NCBI RefSeq assembly: GCF_041146795.1 | Contig: NC_135187.1 | Coordinates: forward strand, 25,529,056-25,593,055 | Source of the DNA: Maylandia zebra | Lineage: Eukaryota; Chordata; Actinopteri; Cichliformes; Cichlidae | DNA length: 64,000 bases | Direction: 5' to 3' | The notes under the pieces: model-generated | What the model was told of the DNA's origin: nothing | Database searches by the model: none | Seen by the model: the letters and a program-made list of their open reading frames with translations, nothing else | Position numbers and translations under genes: made by a program | Shown here: piece by piece, positions 13,701 to 29,399 of the stretch | Layout of the letters: each line of letters begins with the position of its first letter | Position numbering within the stretch: position 1 is the stretch's first letter

Positions 13701-16700
13701 GAAGATGTATCAAACTTCCTTAGGTCAAGCTCTCCAGATTCTTCCACCAATCCTCTGAGTTCTGCTAAGGCATCTTCAAATGAAGATGGGCTATCTCCAG
13801 AATCTAGTTCCTCCCTACAGAAAGTTCCACCAGAGGATGGGAAATTTGAACGGACCATTTCTCCATCTAGTGGTTATTCTAGTCAGAGTGGCACGCCAAC
13901 ACTTTCTCCAAAAGGGATCTCCCCAACCTCCCCAGAGAAGCAGAAGAAGAAACCAGTCAAGCCGGAAAGATCAGCGTCGCGAGCCTCATCCTCAGCAGCA
14001 TCTCCTTCATCCTCAGTTACGTCTTTATCATCTGGAACATCTGAGCTTGCCAATACAGAAGTTTCTGTGTGTAGCTCAAATCAGCCTCCACAGGGATCTT
14101 CACCAACTGTTGCTACAAAAGACCTTGCACTGAAGAACAATACCTCAACTTTTAGAGAGGAAGTAAATGAGCTATTGAACATCCCACCACCTCCTAAAGT
14201 CAAAGCACCATGTCCTCCTCCTCCAGAGACATGGGTCCACAGCAGACGCACCTTGGAGCTCCTCTGTGGGCCTTGCCCTAATGTTAAACAAAAAGCAGCA
14301 CAAGTACAGGAAAGCACAAGTAACGACACAGGAACCCAGACTGAAACTAGGAAAGAGATGCAGGTTTTGGATCAAATTCAAACAGCTACAGACAAACCTA
14401 TCATAGAACTGTCCAAAACTCAAGCAAAGCCTGAGTTACTATCAACAATGCATCCTGACAGAGTTCATGTGGTGCAGGAGGGTAAGGAATATCCAGAACA
14501 AGAAACATCTTTCGTCCAGGACAAAAGAAAAGCAAGCGTAGATGTTCAGCAGCAAGAACAGAGTAGTAGCTTTGTAATGAAGGAGCCAGAGAGTCAAGGG
14601 ACAACTCCAAAGAAAGATCCCCCTCCTGTCATGAAGAAACCCATGACACTACTGCACAAAGGGGAAATGGTCTTGGCGGAGAAGTCAGTGGAGAAAGAGA
14701 ACAATGTAACGAGTGGCACAGCAGAGGTCACTATATCTGTGGAGAACTACATGTCTTTAGAGAAAGGTGTGACAGCTTTATTTGACGAGAGCAAGGCTGA
14801 GATGGACAGAAGTGAAGTCCAGTCCATGCAAACACTTTCAATAGAGGTCCCCAGAATCAATAAGTTTTCTCCGCCACCTACCCCTCCCCCAGCATACCAC
14901 CCGACACCGCCTCTATCAAGGAAAACACCTCCCTCAGCAGTATCTACACCTCCAAATGATTTACAAAGGGTACAGGAGGAGATCCACATTGTAGAGTCCT
15001 CCTGGCCACCTCCACCACCTCCTTTGGAAGGGGACTCTGTATTTGATGGAGTGGATGAGGTTGACTTTCCTCCACCTCCTCCTCCATCCATCATAACCGA
15101 CAGTGCACCAGATGTGATGGCTGGTTGCGTCACAGAGTTGGGCAACCCTAATGTGCAGACTGTACAGAGTTCAGATTTGCACCCAGTTGTTCCACAACCA
15201 GTTATAAACGACACAGAACCAGTGATTGACGTGCAGGTTCCAAAATCTATAGCTTTTGAGGAGATTTCTTCATCTGTTTTAGAGACTGTATTGCCTCCAC
15301 CAGTGGAATCGCCTCTTATACCAAGTATGAAAAGAGCAGAAAGCCCAGTACCAAACACAGCTGTAGATCCTCCCGGCAGTTTCCAGAAGCGAGGTTCTCT
15401 GCAAATTGAAGATCCCCCTGTGTCCATCAGTACTCAGTTTTCAGCTCTGACTGTGCCTGTAGCGCCTCCTCTACCGTCAGATAATTTAACTCATGGAGTT
15501 AATTTCAGAAGACATTCCAGCCTAGCAAATCGAGATGCCAGGACCAAGGAGCTCCTCTCCCGCCACAAAAGTGTTCCCATTCCCAAAGAGGATGCTAACA
15601 TACCTCTTGTCACCCCTTCCCTGCTTCAAATGGTTCGCCTGAGATCAGTCAACATGACCGAAGATCAGGTGCAAAGTCCGCCAGAGGACAAGTCCACAAA
15701 TGAGGAAGCACCAGTTAAGGATAATTCCCCAGTTTCTATCCAAGGATCTCAAAACATTCCTCAAAAACCCATCCGCAAGTCTTTGTCACTGAAATCTCCC
15801 CCTCAGGCCATTAAATCATCCTCTGTGACAATGACCAGTCCTTCAATGCGCTTACAGGAAGCCATACGAATGAAAACTGCAGCAATGTCTTCAAGAGATG
15901 GTCTGCCCTCCAAACTGGGTGTGAAATCATCGACATACAGCTGCGTCAGTGACCCAGGAGCTTTGCCACGGAAATCACACGAAGGATATGACATGCACAA
16001 GTCTCCAGCTTCTACTGCTAGCTTTATCTTCTCTAGGAGCACAAAAAAGGTTGTCATAGAGACTGCCTCATCCCCTGACGCTCAGGCGAATCTAAAGCAA
16101 AGCTTGGCAGCTGAGCTCATGCAAGTGTCCGATCAATCCAAGGCTGCTGTGTTTACATTTGATGGAGTGAAGTGTGATAAAGTTCCTCCACCTGTAGCCA
16201 AGAAGCCGACGCAAAGCAGCATCAACTCTTCACCGAGTCTTCTGAATTCTTTGTCAAAGATGGAGGTCAATGTCAAAGGGAATGGAGCAGTAGTAGGAGG
16301 AGAACATAGGAGTGGAATAAACCTGTCTGAAACAACAAGTAAGTTTATCATTATATTTGTGCCTTCATTGGTGTTTTTGCTGCTGAGTTTGCAACAGCTT
16401 CAAGGTTTGTTCTGTACCAGCATGAATAAATAACTCTTCCAACTCTTGCCATGAAAAAGCAGAATGCAAAGCAGAGGTTGCAGAATAAGAGTCACCTCCG
16501 GCACAAGCCCAGTACAGATGCTGCTGGTTTGCCTACAGACTTTTTTTTTCTCCAGTTAAATGCGCAAGCATGTGCTTTAATTAACCGTAACCTGAAGCTC
16601 GTGATCATGTCTCAGTAATTCGATTAGATTAGGAAGGAATACTCATCAAGCGTGTTCCTGTAACTGTATTATGGTGATGCTATAATGTCTAACCACCACT

Positions 16701-16757
16701 TGTCTTCCCCCTCCAGCAACCAGAGTAACAGCGGACACAATTGAAACACTGTTCTGA
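7794..16757 (+). CDS. nhsl3: NHS-like protein 3 (KIAA1522/NHSL3), actin-regulatory scaffold
   Basis: Nine coding exons splice in frame to 1437 aa: 7794-7851, 9537-9695, 9901-9944, 10054-10189, 12126-12233, 12326-12489, 12603-12770, 12903-16338 and 16717-16757. Exon 1 encodes a short basic N-terminus (MVVYLRKSIHSLLSIFKKK), like mammalian KIAA1522. Exon 2 carries the NHS-family block ending LEDLHTEAQEGLKIQQQE. Exon 5 has IPNQVQKEL and exon 8 starts with GPVMSISPQATYL. Further family signatures are SPSSGYSSQSGTPTL near residue 597 and LVTPSLLQMVRLRSV near 1181. Polyproline clusters around residues 935-1010 are candidate SH3/EVH1 ligands. The NHS family acts at lamellipodia with Scar/WAVE and Ena/VASP; that role is family knowledge. 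The convergent neighbour yars1 matches mammalian synteny and separates NHSL3 from NHS, NHSL1 and NHSL2. Intron 4 uses a GC donor. The exon 7 acceptor (12602) was chosen because the AG at 12573 breaks the frame. Confidence 0.9.
8589..8652 (+). repeat. Short retroposon-tail relic in nhsl3 intron 1
   Basis: GTGATGGACTGGCAACCTGT followed by CCAGGGTGCC and, further on, CAGCTGGGATCAGCTCC is a recurrent fossil motif of fish L2/SINE-type retroposon tails. Only a fragment remains. Confidence 0.5.
10190..12125 (+). other. GC-AG intron 4 of nhsl3
   Basis: The donor reads CAAG|GCAAGA and the acceptor TTACAG|GT. Joining there keeps the frame and reproduces the family junction ...LTRQ-GSTFKP... (mammalian homologue ...IQRK-GSTFRP...). 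No GT near the donor gives that protein junction. The remaining donor positions fit the consensus strongly, as is usual for GC donors. The intron contains a Tc1 relic (10699-11355). Confidence 0.75.
10699..11355 (+). mobile_element. Degenerate, internally deleted Tc1/mariner relic
   Basis: The left end has ACTGGCCACTTTTTTGGGTG and the right end AAAGTGTCCAATGAGTGTAC, which are decayed inverted copies of the ITR of a common fish Tc1 family. Inside, decayed coding sequence corresponds to the end of a DDE transposase: the CCAGATTTCAATACAGTAGA region stands for PDLNPIE, followed by AATTAAGGCAGTTCTGAAGG. Most of the transposase is deleted and the frame is broken. It lies in intron 4 of nhsl3. Confidence 0.75.
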
Positions 16758-18235
16758 AAGACTTCTTTGGTGATTAAACAAGAACCAGGCTGATACCAGA
16801 GGAACAGAAAAAGGACAACTCACAAGAGAGACTGACTGGCATTAAGAGACATTAACTAAGTGTTTGTGTGCATTTCCTCCAAAAAGCCTTAGCCTGTATT
16901 GGCCTTCCTTAATATTTATGCAAAAAAAAAAAAAGTATCACTCCCAATTTCTTAAAATAGCTTTATTCTGGAGTATTTTTCTAAAAATATAGTTTATGTC
17001 CTACTGAGGCCCCTCAGGGTGAAGCACTGTACATTGGCTGAATTGCAAATATTTAGCTTGTGTTAGATCGCCTCCCAGAGGTTCCATTAGGTAGTTGTAA
17101 TTTCAACTCAGAGAAAACGACTTGTCTTCGAAAAAAAAGCATTTCTGTACATAGATGGTCTGTTTCCCCCTCCTCTTGTATTATATATATTGCAATATTG
17201 TCTGACAAAAGCATCCACTGTAGGACAGGATATCCATTCCTTACTTAGACTGAGTGAAGAAATTACTGAGCTTAGCATCATTCACGCTTTTTGGTGTGGA
17301 AAGCATTTGTCAAAAAGGGATGCCGCATACTTAAGAATTCAGTGTTTTTGTTTTCCCGAGATGCACTTTTGTAAACAACATATGCTAAATAGTTCAGACT
17401 TAACAGAATAAAAGCATCTAAATACGGGAGTAGGTGAAATATCAAGTAGATGCTTTTTTTTCTTTTTTTTTTAGCAATTCTTGGGTGACTGCAAAGCCAG
17501 CTCATCAGTATCCTATTTATTTATGTGTGATTGTTTTCACCAGTAGCACTGTCAGTCACCTTTTCCTACCAAATATGAAATATTTAAGAATTTGTTTCAT
17601 CTGAAAACCACCTTTAGGGCTACGACTGGGGTGACTGGCCCTGGAGGACCATTACACTGGAGCAGGATGTCAGTGTTTTCAAAAGCGGACCTATTATTGT
17701 AATCCCTGTGAACCAAAAGCTCAGACATCACGCCTCAGTTTCAGATGGCATTTTTTAGTTTTGGATGTTAATGTAAGTGAGAGTGGGGAATCTCAGGCAC
17801 ACAGCACTGAGTACACAGGCCTGTTAAGGAGCAGCCAATCAGGAGAAAGTTTGCTTAAACTGAGGGGAAAGAGACAAAAACAACTTGTTTCAGATGGTTG
17901 ATGAATTAAAGCCTGGGTTTAAAAAAAAAAAAAAAAATCATTATTATTTTGAACTGTGAATCATGCAAACTACTTCATCCATTGATAAAGACATGCAGCT
18001 GAAACTGAGCACGATGGGTCCACTTTAATACATGTTCTGTAACTCTGTAAGCCTTTTTATGGTGGAAAACAAATACAGCTCAATATATTTGCACAAAACT
18101 TTCCCCCTCTCAGAATCATTGATGAGTGAATTACACGGACTCCTCACACAGGGTCAAAAAAATCTCTGTTTTGCTGATTATAGAGAAATATGTGCAGTTA
18201 TTACTTCTATAAATAAAATTTAAGTGTATTAAACT
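16758..18235 (+). other. nhsl3 3' UTR
   Basis: No coding sequence follows the TGA at 16755-16757. AATAAA hexamers occur at 17407-17412 and 18212-18217, so the 3' UTR could be about 0.7 or 1.5 kb long. The exact cleavage sites are not visible from the sequence. Confidence 0.5.
18212..18217 (+). terminator. Distal poly(A) signal of nhsl3
   Basis: AATAAA followed by TTTAAGTGTATTAAACTG and a T/G-rich stretch (TTTCCTGTGTTC), as expected of a downstream element. A nearer alternative lies at 17407. Confidence 0.5.
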
Positions 18236-18308
18236 GTTTCCTGTGTTCATAGTTCAAAAACTTTCTCACGGATCACAAATGATATTCTCACTCAGACTTC
18301 AACCAGTG

Positions 18309-18314
18309 TTTATT
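18309..18314 (-). terminator. Poly(A) signal of yars1
   Basis: TTTATT on the + strand is AATAAA on the - strand, about 560 bases past the yars1 stop codon. It is the last such hexamer before the distal nhsl3 signal, so the two transcripts converge within about 100 bp. Confidence 0.45.
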
Positions 18315-18875
18315 ACACATTAGAGATGATGATGCATGGTTTGATTATAACAACTAATGTTCAGATCTGGATTTCTGTGCAACATTAGTCAAAATACAAC
18401 CGTCATATAGTACAAGGCATATTGATTTTTAGATACATAGGATGTTGGGAACCCATAAAACTATGCTTAGTAAGCAGATTTGGCAGATTGGCCACAGTCC
18501 TGATGTTCACATTTACCATGAAGGCAAACAGTAAAACAGGTAACTAAGGAAACGTTCAGTCCCTTTTAGGAAACCCGAGATATTTTTCATTGGCTACTTC
18601 CACGAATAAGCTATAAAGACCAGAGTCCTTTAACTGAAAAGGCCCTTTCTTCCCCCATATGTGTACTAGTAACACTAAACAACTTCAAAGAAAGGAAAAG
18701 TAATGAATCAGGTTTTCAGAATTTGTCTAAGAGAGTTTAAAACATGTAAGACACAAGGCATCATGTGCCGTCACTCTTCAGGAAACATCCAGATGAAGCT
18801 CGATGCTGCTGCCATGGCGACTCGATGGAAGTACTGTTGCTGTGGCGAGCAGGAGCAGCTTCAGCGTTTGCGTGT

Positions 18876-22758
<3,883 letters not shown>

Positions 22759-23340
22759 GGCGCTGGGTACTCCGACTATAACACAAGCACAGTGGTCATC
22801 CTCCTGGGGTTCTTAATAAGGGAGTTCCAGTTAAATTGCTTTCGGTTTATTGTTGATCTTGGCTACAGACGGGTATGACTAACATTCGCCTGACTGCCAT
22901 GTTTTTTTCCACTGAAACAAAACAGTAATGCATATAGATTTTGCGCGTTTTAAAAAATTAAAAATACTGCAGCTCAGTTTGCTGTCTATAAGCCGTATTC
23001 ATGTAATAAACTTCACTTTGATGCTCCATAGGCTGTGCAGGCTAGCCAATGAACATAACGGTAGTTTTGAAAAAGACGCAATTAACCCAAAAATAAAAAT
23101 GAAAAAGCACATCTTTCCCCGGTAAATTTGCTAAAATTCAGCATGTAGCCTATAAATTTAGCTAACTTCCACCGATGAATGAAGGATCTAATTAGCGAGA
23201 AAACCATGTGCAGCTAACGTTACCTATCTCCTGTGGTTATAATCGATTCAGCTGCTTTTTTCTAATTGCTACATTTTTTTTGTTTATCTCACAGCAATGT
23301 CGTTCTACGGTAAAATCACACTGCACAGTAGCCGACTTAC

Positions 23341-23450
23341 CTCAAAACCGTCTCCTTTCAAAGAGTCCTGGGTGAGAGAAACCGGCTGAACGGACCGGTC
23401 AGTGTTGCATCAGCGACAGCCTCCGCTCTGCTATCGATTCTAGGCGGAAG
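23341..23450 (-). promoter_or_regulatory. yars1 non-coding first exon and promoter
   Basis: On the - strand a strong donor GAG|GTAAGT ends an exon at 23341. The acceptor TATAG|TCGGAG at 22775 starts the coding exon 17 bases before the ATG. Sequence above 23341 is locally CpG-rich (CCGGTCCGTTCAGCCGG), as expected at a housekeeping promoter. The transcription start near 23400-23460 is inferred. Confidence 0.55.
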
Positions 23451-24357
23451 TAATCGAGTTCAGAGTGCAGGTCCTACCGGTTGGTAAAACTTTTTTCTTT
23501 TTTGCCCTCCAACATCCTTACACTAGGAAATGAGATTTATTGGAAAAACAACGATGATAAATCATTACATTTCATATAATGATCAGAGTGTTAAAAGTTA
23601 AGTGTTAAAAGGCTCTGTCCACTTGTTTTTTGGTTTGTTTGTTTTTTTAAGAATTGTCTAATCGTTGTCTGAAACTGAAAGTTTAATTCCTGTCAGAGTA
23701 CAGTACTCACTTATATTCTAATTTTTTCTTCTACTCTTGTCAAGCATTTCAGAGAAAATCTTGGGAGTGATCAGGTAATTATGATCTAATTACAATTGTG
23801 ATACTTAATAATTTAAAGACAATGGCAAACAAACTCTTTTTTTTCTCCCAGGGTGGCCAGAGGTTGATGGATTGTTGGGGAAATGCTGGCAATAGTTCAA
23901 TGCACCAGAGAAGAGTCGCTGACACCCAAGGCAGTAGCAGTAGAACCTGAAAGATTCCTCCTCTTTAAAAAACAAAACAAAACAAACAAAAAACAGTCCT
24001 TGTTAGGACTGTAGGAAGCTTTTTACGCACTTTTTTTTTTACGCAAGACAGATATATGAATGAACAGAGAAGCGTTCCAAGTAAAACTGGTCTACTAAAG
24101 TTTCTGACATCTGAATATTTGCTTAGACTCAATTCTTTCTCTTGTCAGATAAGTCTAAAGGGCCTAAAGAGTTCACTCTGCCACTTTTAGATCTGTGCTG
24201 TTGGAATTTGAATTTCAGTCACCTCCAGGATTTCTTGGGTGCGCTTTAAAAGTGCTCCAGACCCTCCTGTCACTAAGGCACTCGGTGTGTTGTGTGTATG
24301 ACCAATGTCACCCTTGACTTTTAGTGAACTGTTTCTGGAGCAAGAAAGAGGCGGACC
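23451..24357. other. Intergenic DNA between yars1 and the transposon nest
   Basis: No open frame or recognisable repeat beyond A/T-rich simple stretches (for example 23965-23995). This is the upstream side of yars1. Confidence 0.5.
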
Positions 24358-24634
24358 CCAAGGGCGTAGATTTGGCATGAACGGAAGGGACATGTCCAGC
24401 GATTATTGAATTGTCCCCACCAATAATTTGATCTCTTCGAGTAAAGAAAAACAAACCCGATAGAAAGAAAAAAAAAAACGATCTGTCAACGTCTCATTCA
24501 CCCAGTGGTGCAGAAAGAGTCCTACGTCATGTGACAAATATGGCCAATGTGATTGGCTGTGCCTTTCAGGGAGCTCTGTTTAGTTTTAGCAGCGGCAAAC
24601 CTGCGCAGTGAGGACCTGCAAGGAGGAGAGGAGG

Positions 24635-25882
24635 ATGACAGCAAAAAGGAAGAACCTGGATATAATAAAGTATTTTTCAAAGAAACCTGTAAGTCACTTA
24701 AAGTCAAGTTCACTCATAAAATGTGTCCGTCATAATAACGTTACAGGCTATGCTAGGCTTTGGCCCACATCAGTCTAAAATTGTATGTAGCCATGAATAA
24801 CGTGTTTTGGAAACTAACTGCACAACAGGCGGCACTATTAGTTCTCTCAGTCTCAGAGTAGCATTTCTAATTTTGATTGAAACTGTCAGAGAAAACGGCA
24901 GCCTCGAGCAGCCAGGATATTAGTTTACAGAGGCTGTTAAAATTATACGTCTAACGTTAAAATGTTGGTGACACAATAATTTCATCCTAATGGCACTGAC
25001 ATATTCACAGGGTTAATTTTTGAGACAATATATCATGAGGTAGTCATGATTTTACAAATATTCCACCTTGTAGTGCAGTTTGCACAAATTGTTTTATAAA
25101 TGCACTCACCCTACAAACATTACTGATGAGTCAAGATCTGCACAAATTGACAGAAACACTGAAGCAGCTACACATTTTATTCTTATTGTCATGTTTGTCC
25201 TATTTGTCAGGTGACAGAAGAACCAACACAGAGCTCAGAGAGTAATGGTGATACAAGATCACAGGTGGAATTGGATGATGACTTGTTGGTTCATTACTGT
25301 ATTTGAAGCACATGTGTGACTGCATGTATTTGGAATGTCTCACTGTTATTTATCAGGTGACAGAGGCAGCTCTGCCATGTTGTAGCTCGGACAGAGGTGA
25401 AGAGGCGAGGTCACAGGTGACTGACTGATGATTTGGTGCTATAGATTAACTAGTATTTATTATCATAACAATTGTTAGGCTGCTGATGTAAATATATTCA
25501 TTAGTGTACATTTGACAAAGAATCTGAATTGACATGTCTCACTTTTTATATGGCACGAATCAATGTGTTATTTTATCAGGTGGCAATATGTCCTAGTGCA
25601 GTCAGAGGGGAAGAGCCAGGGCCAAAGGTGAGGCACATCAAGCACAGAATAATAATTTTAATCTGAGGATAAAACGCAGGTACTGAGGCTGAAAGAAGCT
25701 TCAGTGCTCTCAGAAGACTAAAAAGATGGCTACGGTTAACAATGACTCAAATGAGATTAAACAATGCTGCTGTATGCCATGTCCACCAGGAGAGACTGGA
25801 CAGTATAGATGTAAAACAAATATGCCAGCAGTTTATCTCAGTTAATGAGAGGAGAAGGCATGTGTTTGGCTCCTTCACATAG
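24635..25882 (+). pseudogene. hAT-type (ZMYM1/TTF-like) transposase remnant, internally deleted
   Basis: An ATG at 24635 opens MTAKRKNLDIIKYFSKKP, a start typical of fish hAT-like transposases, and stops at a GT donor (24689). Three phase-0 cassettes with AG/GT borders follow (25211-25264, 25357-25416, 25580-25627), each starting V-T-E or V-A and rich in acidic, Ser and Gln residues. Then comes the hAT C-terminal dimerisation segment at about 25683-25882 (EAERSFSALRRLKRWLR ... VFGSFT, stop at 25880). The BED/TTF zinc finger and the RNase H-like catalytic core that should lie between are missing, so it cannot be an active transposase. Confidence 0.75.
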
Positions 25883-26743
25883 TGGACATTGAGTTGTTGT
25901 GTGGGGCACCAGTAGCTGTAACAGTAGTTCCTGTTTAGAATAAGAAATCCCAGCTCACTGATTTGATCGGGGCAGTAGTGCCTAAAATGTTGCATAATTT
26001 TGCTGAGAGATCTTTTACTTTGTGATAATCTTAGATGAGTAGTTTTATGGACAAAAACCACCAGGTCATTCAGTGTTCCCTTAGTGCTATAACAGGTGTT
26101 GGTGCACTATAACTGAAGTAATGTTGTTAAGTCCTTAAAGTCATATTCTTTTATTGTCATGACTGTATTTGAAGCTATTGTTATTTTTGTATGATACCTG
26201 ATTTATATGGAATATGGCTGAAGTAAACTAAAGCCTAAAATACTTAGTCATTTGTTTAATAGTAATTTAACATTATATAATTCACATACAGTGGGGCAAA
26301 AAAGTATTTAGTCAGCCACTGATTGTGCAAGTTCCCCCACCTAAAATGATGACAGAGGTCAGTAATTTGCACCAGAGGTACACTTCAACTGTGAGAGACA
26401 GAATGTGAAAAAAAAATCCATGAATCCACATGGTAGGATTTGTAAAGAATTTATTCGTAAATCAGGGTGGAAAATAAGTATTTGGTCAATAACAAAAATA
26501 CAACTCAATACTTTGTAACATAACCTTTGTTGGCAATAACAGAGGTCAAACGTTTACTATAGGTCTTTACCAGGTTTGCACACACAGTAGCTGGTATTTT
26601 GGCCCATTCCTCCATGCAGATCTTCTCGAGAGCAGTGATGTTTTGGGGCTGTCGCCGAGCAACACGGACTTTCAACTCCCGCCACAGATTTTCTATGGGG
26701 TTGAGGTCTGGAGACTGGCTAGGCCACTCCAGGACTTTCAAAT

Positions 26744-27417
26744 TGAAGAGAAAATCTCCGTCCCGGTTTCCCTCCAAGGCATGAGCACCGATAAGCAGAG
26801 TTTTGTCCTTTCCTTATAAGATTCCTAATTATTCAAAGTAACACTCAGGTATGCCGCTCAGCTGGGTTAGTTACGACGTCGGGAGCAGCTTGGGAGAACA
26901 AGGAAACACAGACTGCTTCAGGTTGCCTTCCCAAATCGACTCAAAGGTTTATTTATCATACAACAGCTTATATAGAGGAAAAAGGTTCGTGTGTCAGCAG
27001 GTTCTCAGTTCAAACCGGTACAGACCAAATAAGGAAACGTCTTCCTTCCTTGTGAGCAAAGAAGTATCCTTTGTGTAGTTTATCAGTTCAGCTACAATTT
27101 ATGATCATCCCAGCAAAATACACTCCTAGACATAGAATACAGAGTTCTTTCATTAGTGAATTCTGAAACGAACCACCTGGCCTTTAACAAGCCTTTTTCT
27201 AAGAGATAAAGAAGGGAGGATGGGAGTAAGGGAGTGATCTCTGTGGTGTTTTCAACCTTGAGGTACCATCCTGTGATTCTTACACATTAATTCTTGGGTC
27301 ACAGAGAAAGAGAAAAACAACTAGTAAATGGGCCTTATTGAGTAACAGTTTTCCTGTATAATATCACTATAAAACAATATCCTGTAAATGCTACCATGGT
27401 ATCAAAATATCAAAACA
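26744..27417 (-). mobile_element. Solo LTR of a retrovirus-like or LTR retrotransposon
   Basis: A 674-bp insertion begins TG and ends CA, with the 5-bp duplication CAAAT on both sides (26739-26743, 27418-27422). On the - strand it contains a TATA box (TATATAAG, + positions 67-74 of the 26900s) and AATAAA (26948-26953) in the order expected for U3-R-U5. No internal region or second LTR is present, so the body was lost by LTR-LTR recombination. The class (ERV, Gypsy or other) cannot be decided from the LTR alone. Confidence 0.85.
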
Positions 27418-28029
27418 CAAATGCTTCTTACGGAGCCACTCCTTTGTTGCCCGGGCGGTGTGTTTTGGATCATTGTCATGTTGGAAGACCCAGCCTCGTT
27501 TCATCTTCAAAGTTCTCACTGATGGAAGGAGGTTTTGGCTCAAAATCTCACGATACATGGCCCCATTCATTCTGTCCTTAACACGGATCAGTCGTCCTGT
27601 CCCCTTGGCAGAAAAACAGCCCCATAGCATGATGTTTCCACCCCCATGCTTCACAGTAGGTATGGTGTTCTTGGGATGCAACTCAGTATTCTTCTTCCTC
27701 CAAACACGACGAGTTGAGTTTATACCAAAAAGTTCTACTTTGGTTTCATCTGACCACATGACATTCTCCCAATCCTCTGCTGTATCATCCATGTGCTCTC
27801 TGGCAAACTTCAGACGGGCCTGGACGTGCACTGGCTTCAGCAGCGGAACACGTCTGGCACTGCGGGATTTGATTCCCTGCCGTTGTAGTGTGTTACTGAT
27901 GGTGACCTTTGTTACTTTGGTCCCAGCTCTCTGCAGGTCATTCACCAGGTCCCCCCGTGTGGTTCTGGGATCTTTGCTCACCATTCTCATGATCATTTTG
28001 ACCCCACGGGATGAGATCTTGCGTGGAGC

Positions 28030-29399
28030 TAGTGATGGCCCGCTTGAAGCTGAAGCTCCGGCGCGTGTGTCAAAAAAATCAACACACTGCTTCAGAAGCA
28101 CTGTATCGAAGCTTGATTCGTTTGGCCAGAGTCACGTGATCAGTGACGTCCGAAGCTTCATTTAGAACCTAACTGCTTCGATGTCTGATTCAATGGTTTA
28201 TAAGGAAGCGAATCATTCACGGGATTTGTGGAGTGTTTTGATGGTGACAGCGAACCACTGATCATTCCACTGAGAGATTTGGAGCCAGCGAGGAATATAG
28301 AGGAGGTTCTGTTGTGTGGGAGAATTTTGAGTTGATTTTTGTCAATCGGGTGGGTTTTACAGCTTTGTGTTCTGGCCGTTTACTTTTGTTTTGTGCGTGT
28401 TTATTATATCTGAAAACGGGAAAAAGGTAAAATGTCAAAAATCTGCCTCCATAATATAAATATCATTAAATAACTTTAGAAAAACTTTCACTTGACTCTT
28501 TACATGTAATGTTGTAAAAATATATATATTATTGTTTAATTAATCTGAAAATGTTAGTCTGCCAAATGTGCAGCAATTGAATTTATTTATTCTCTTTAGC
28601 TGATAGTTTGTGGGGCCCAGGTAGACTGTAAAACTGCATCTCTACCAGTTTCTCTGCACTCCAGCCTCCTCTGGGCCATGTGAAGGGATTTTCCTTAAGG
28701 CAGGATAAATGATCTCCACGAAAAGGAACAGGTTCGGCCATCGCACATTAGAACAAATTCTCTTTTTAAATAAAAATGAAAAAGGGTTACCTTAAATGCA
28801 TCATGTTTTTAATTTGCAATTTCATAAGCATTTTTCCTTTCCATTTCACAATCAATTCTACCCCCAGGTCAAAAATATGTCTGGGAAAATTTCCCTAATA
28901 TAATATTATTTATAGATACACCTGTCTAGCGATTAATTGCATAAGTGCATGGAGGCAGGACCTCAGAGCAGAAGCATACTCCATAATGTGTTGTACATTA
29001 TTATATGTATATATTATATGTAACGTGGTATTTTTCAATTATTGTATTTACTAACATCAAGAAGTCACAAGCAAAGGAAGACCACACCATGGTGCATATT
29101 TAAACAAGGAGAGTTTACTGGTCAAAACGATTTATTAAACAAATAAAACACATTTTTTTAACCACCAAAAAATACACGTTCAAAGCAACACAACAGCGGC
29201 CCAATATCAGACAGAACTCCACTCTGTAGAGTGGGCAATCATAATGAAGCAGTTGGTTTTATTTTGTGGATTCAAGCTGCTCTTCATATTTTTGGCCACC
29301 AGATGTCACCAAACAGGACTGTGTTGAAAAGCTTCGAGTAATGAACCGTTTTTCAATACAAGCTTCAGTGCTTCAGAAAGCTTCATTTGGCCATCACTA
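28030..29399. mobile_element. Non-autonomous hAT element inside the Tc1 transposase
   Basis: A 1370-bp insertion has inverted ends TAGTGATGGCC...GGCCATCACTA, with subterminal TGAAGCT/AGCTTCA also inverted. A perfect 8-bp duplication CGTGGAGC flanks it (28022-28029, 29400-29407), which is diagnostic of hAT. GAAGC/GCTTC motifs recur near both ends and are possible transposase-binding repeats. It has no transposase frame. Confidence 0.93.

Noticed and set aside
14747..15427. A 226-codon open frame on the - strand, rich in Gly and Thr
   Set aside because: It is the antisense shadow of the proline-rich part of nhsl3 exon 8 (CCN/CCT codons read as GGN on the other strand); no start context, splice sites or family match.
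27458..28165. A 235-codon open frame on the + strand
   Set aside because: It is the complementary frame of the Tc1 transposase and runs past the hAT insertion junction; not a gene.
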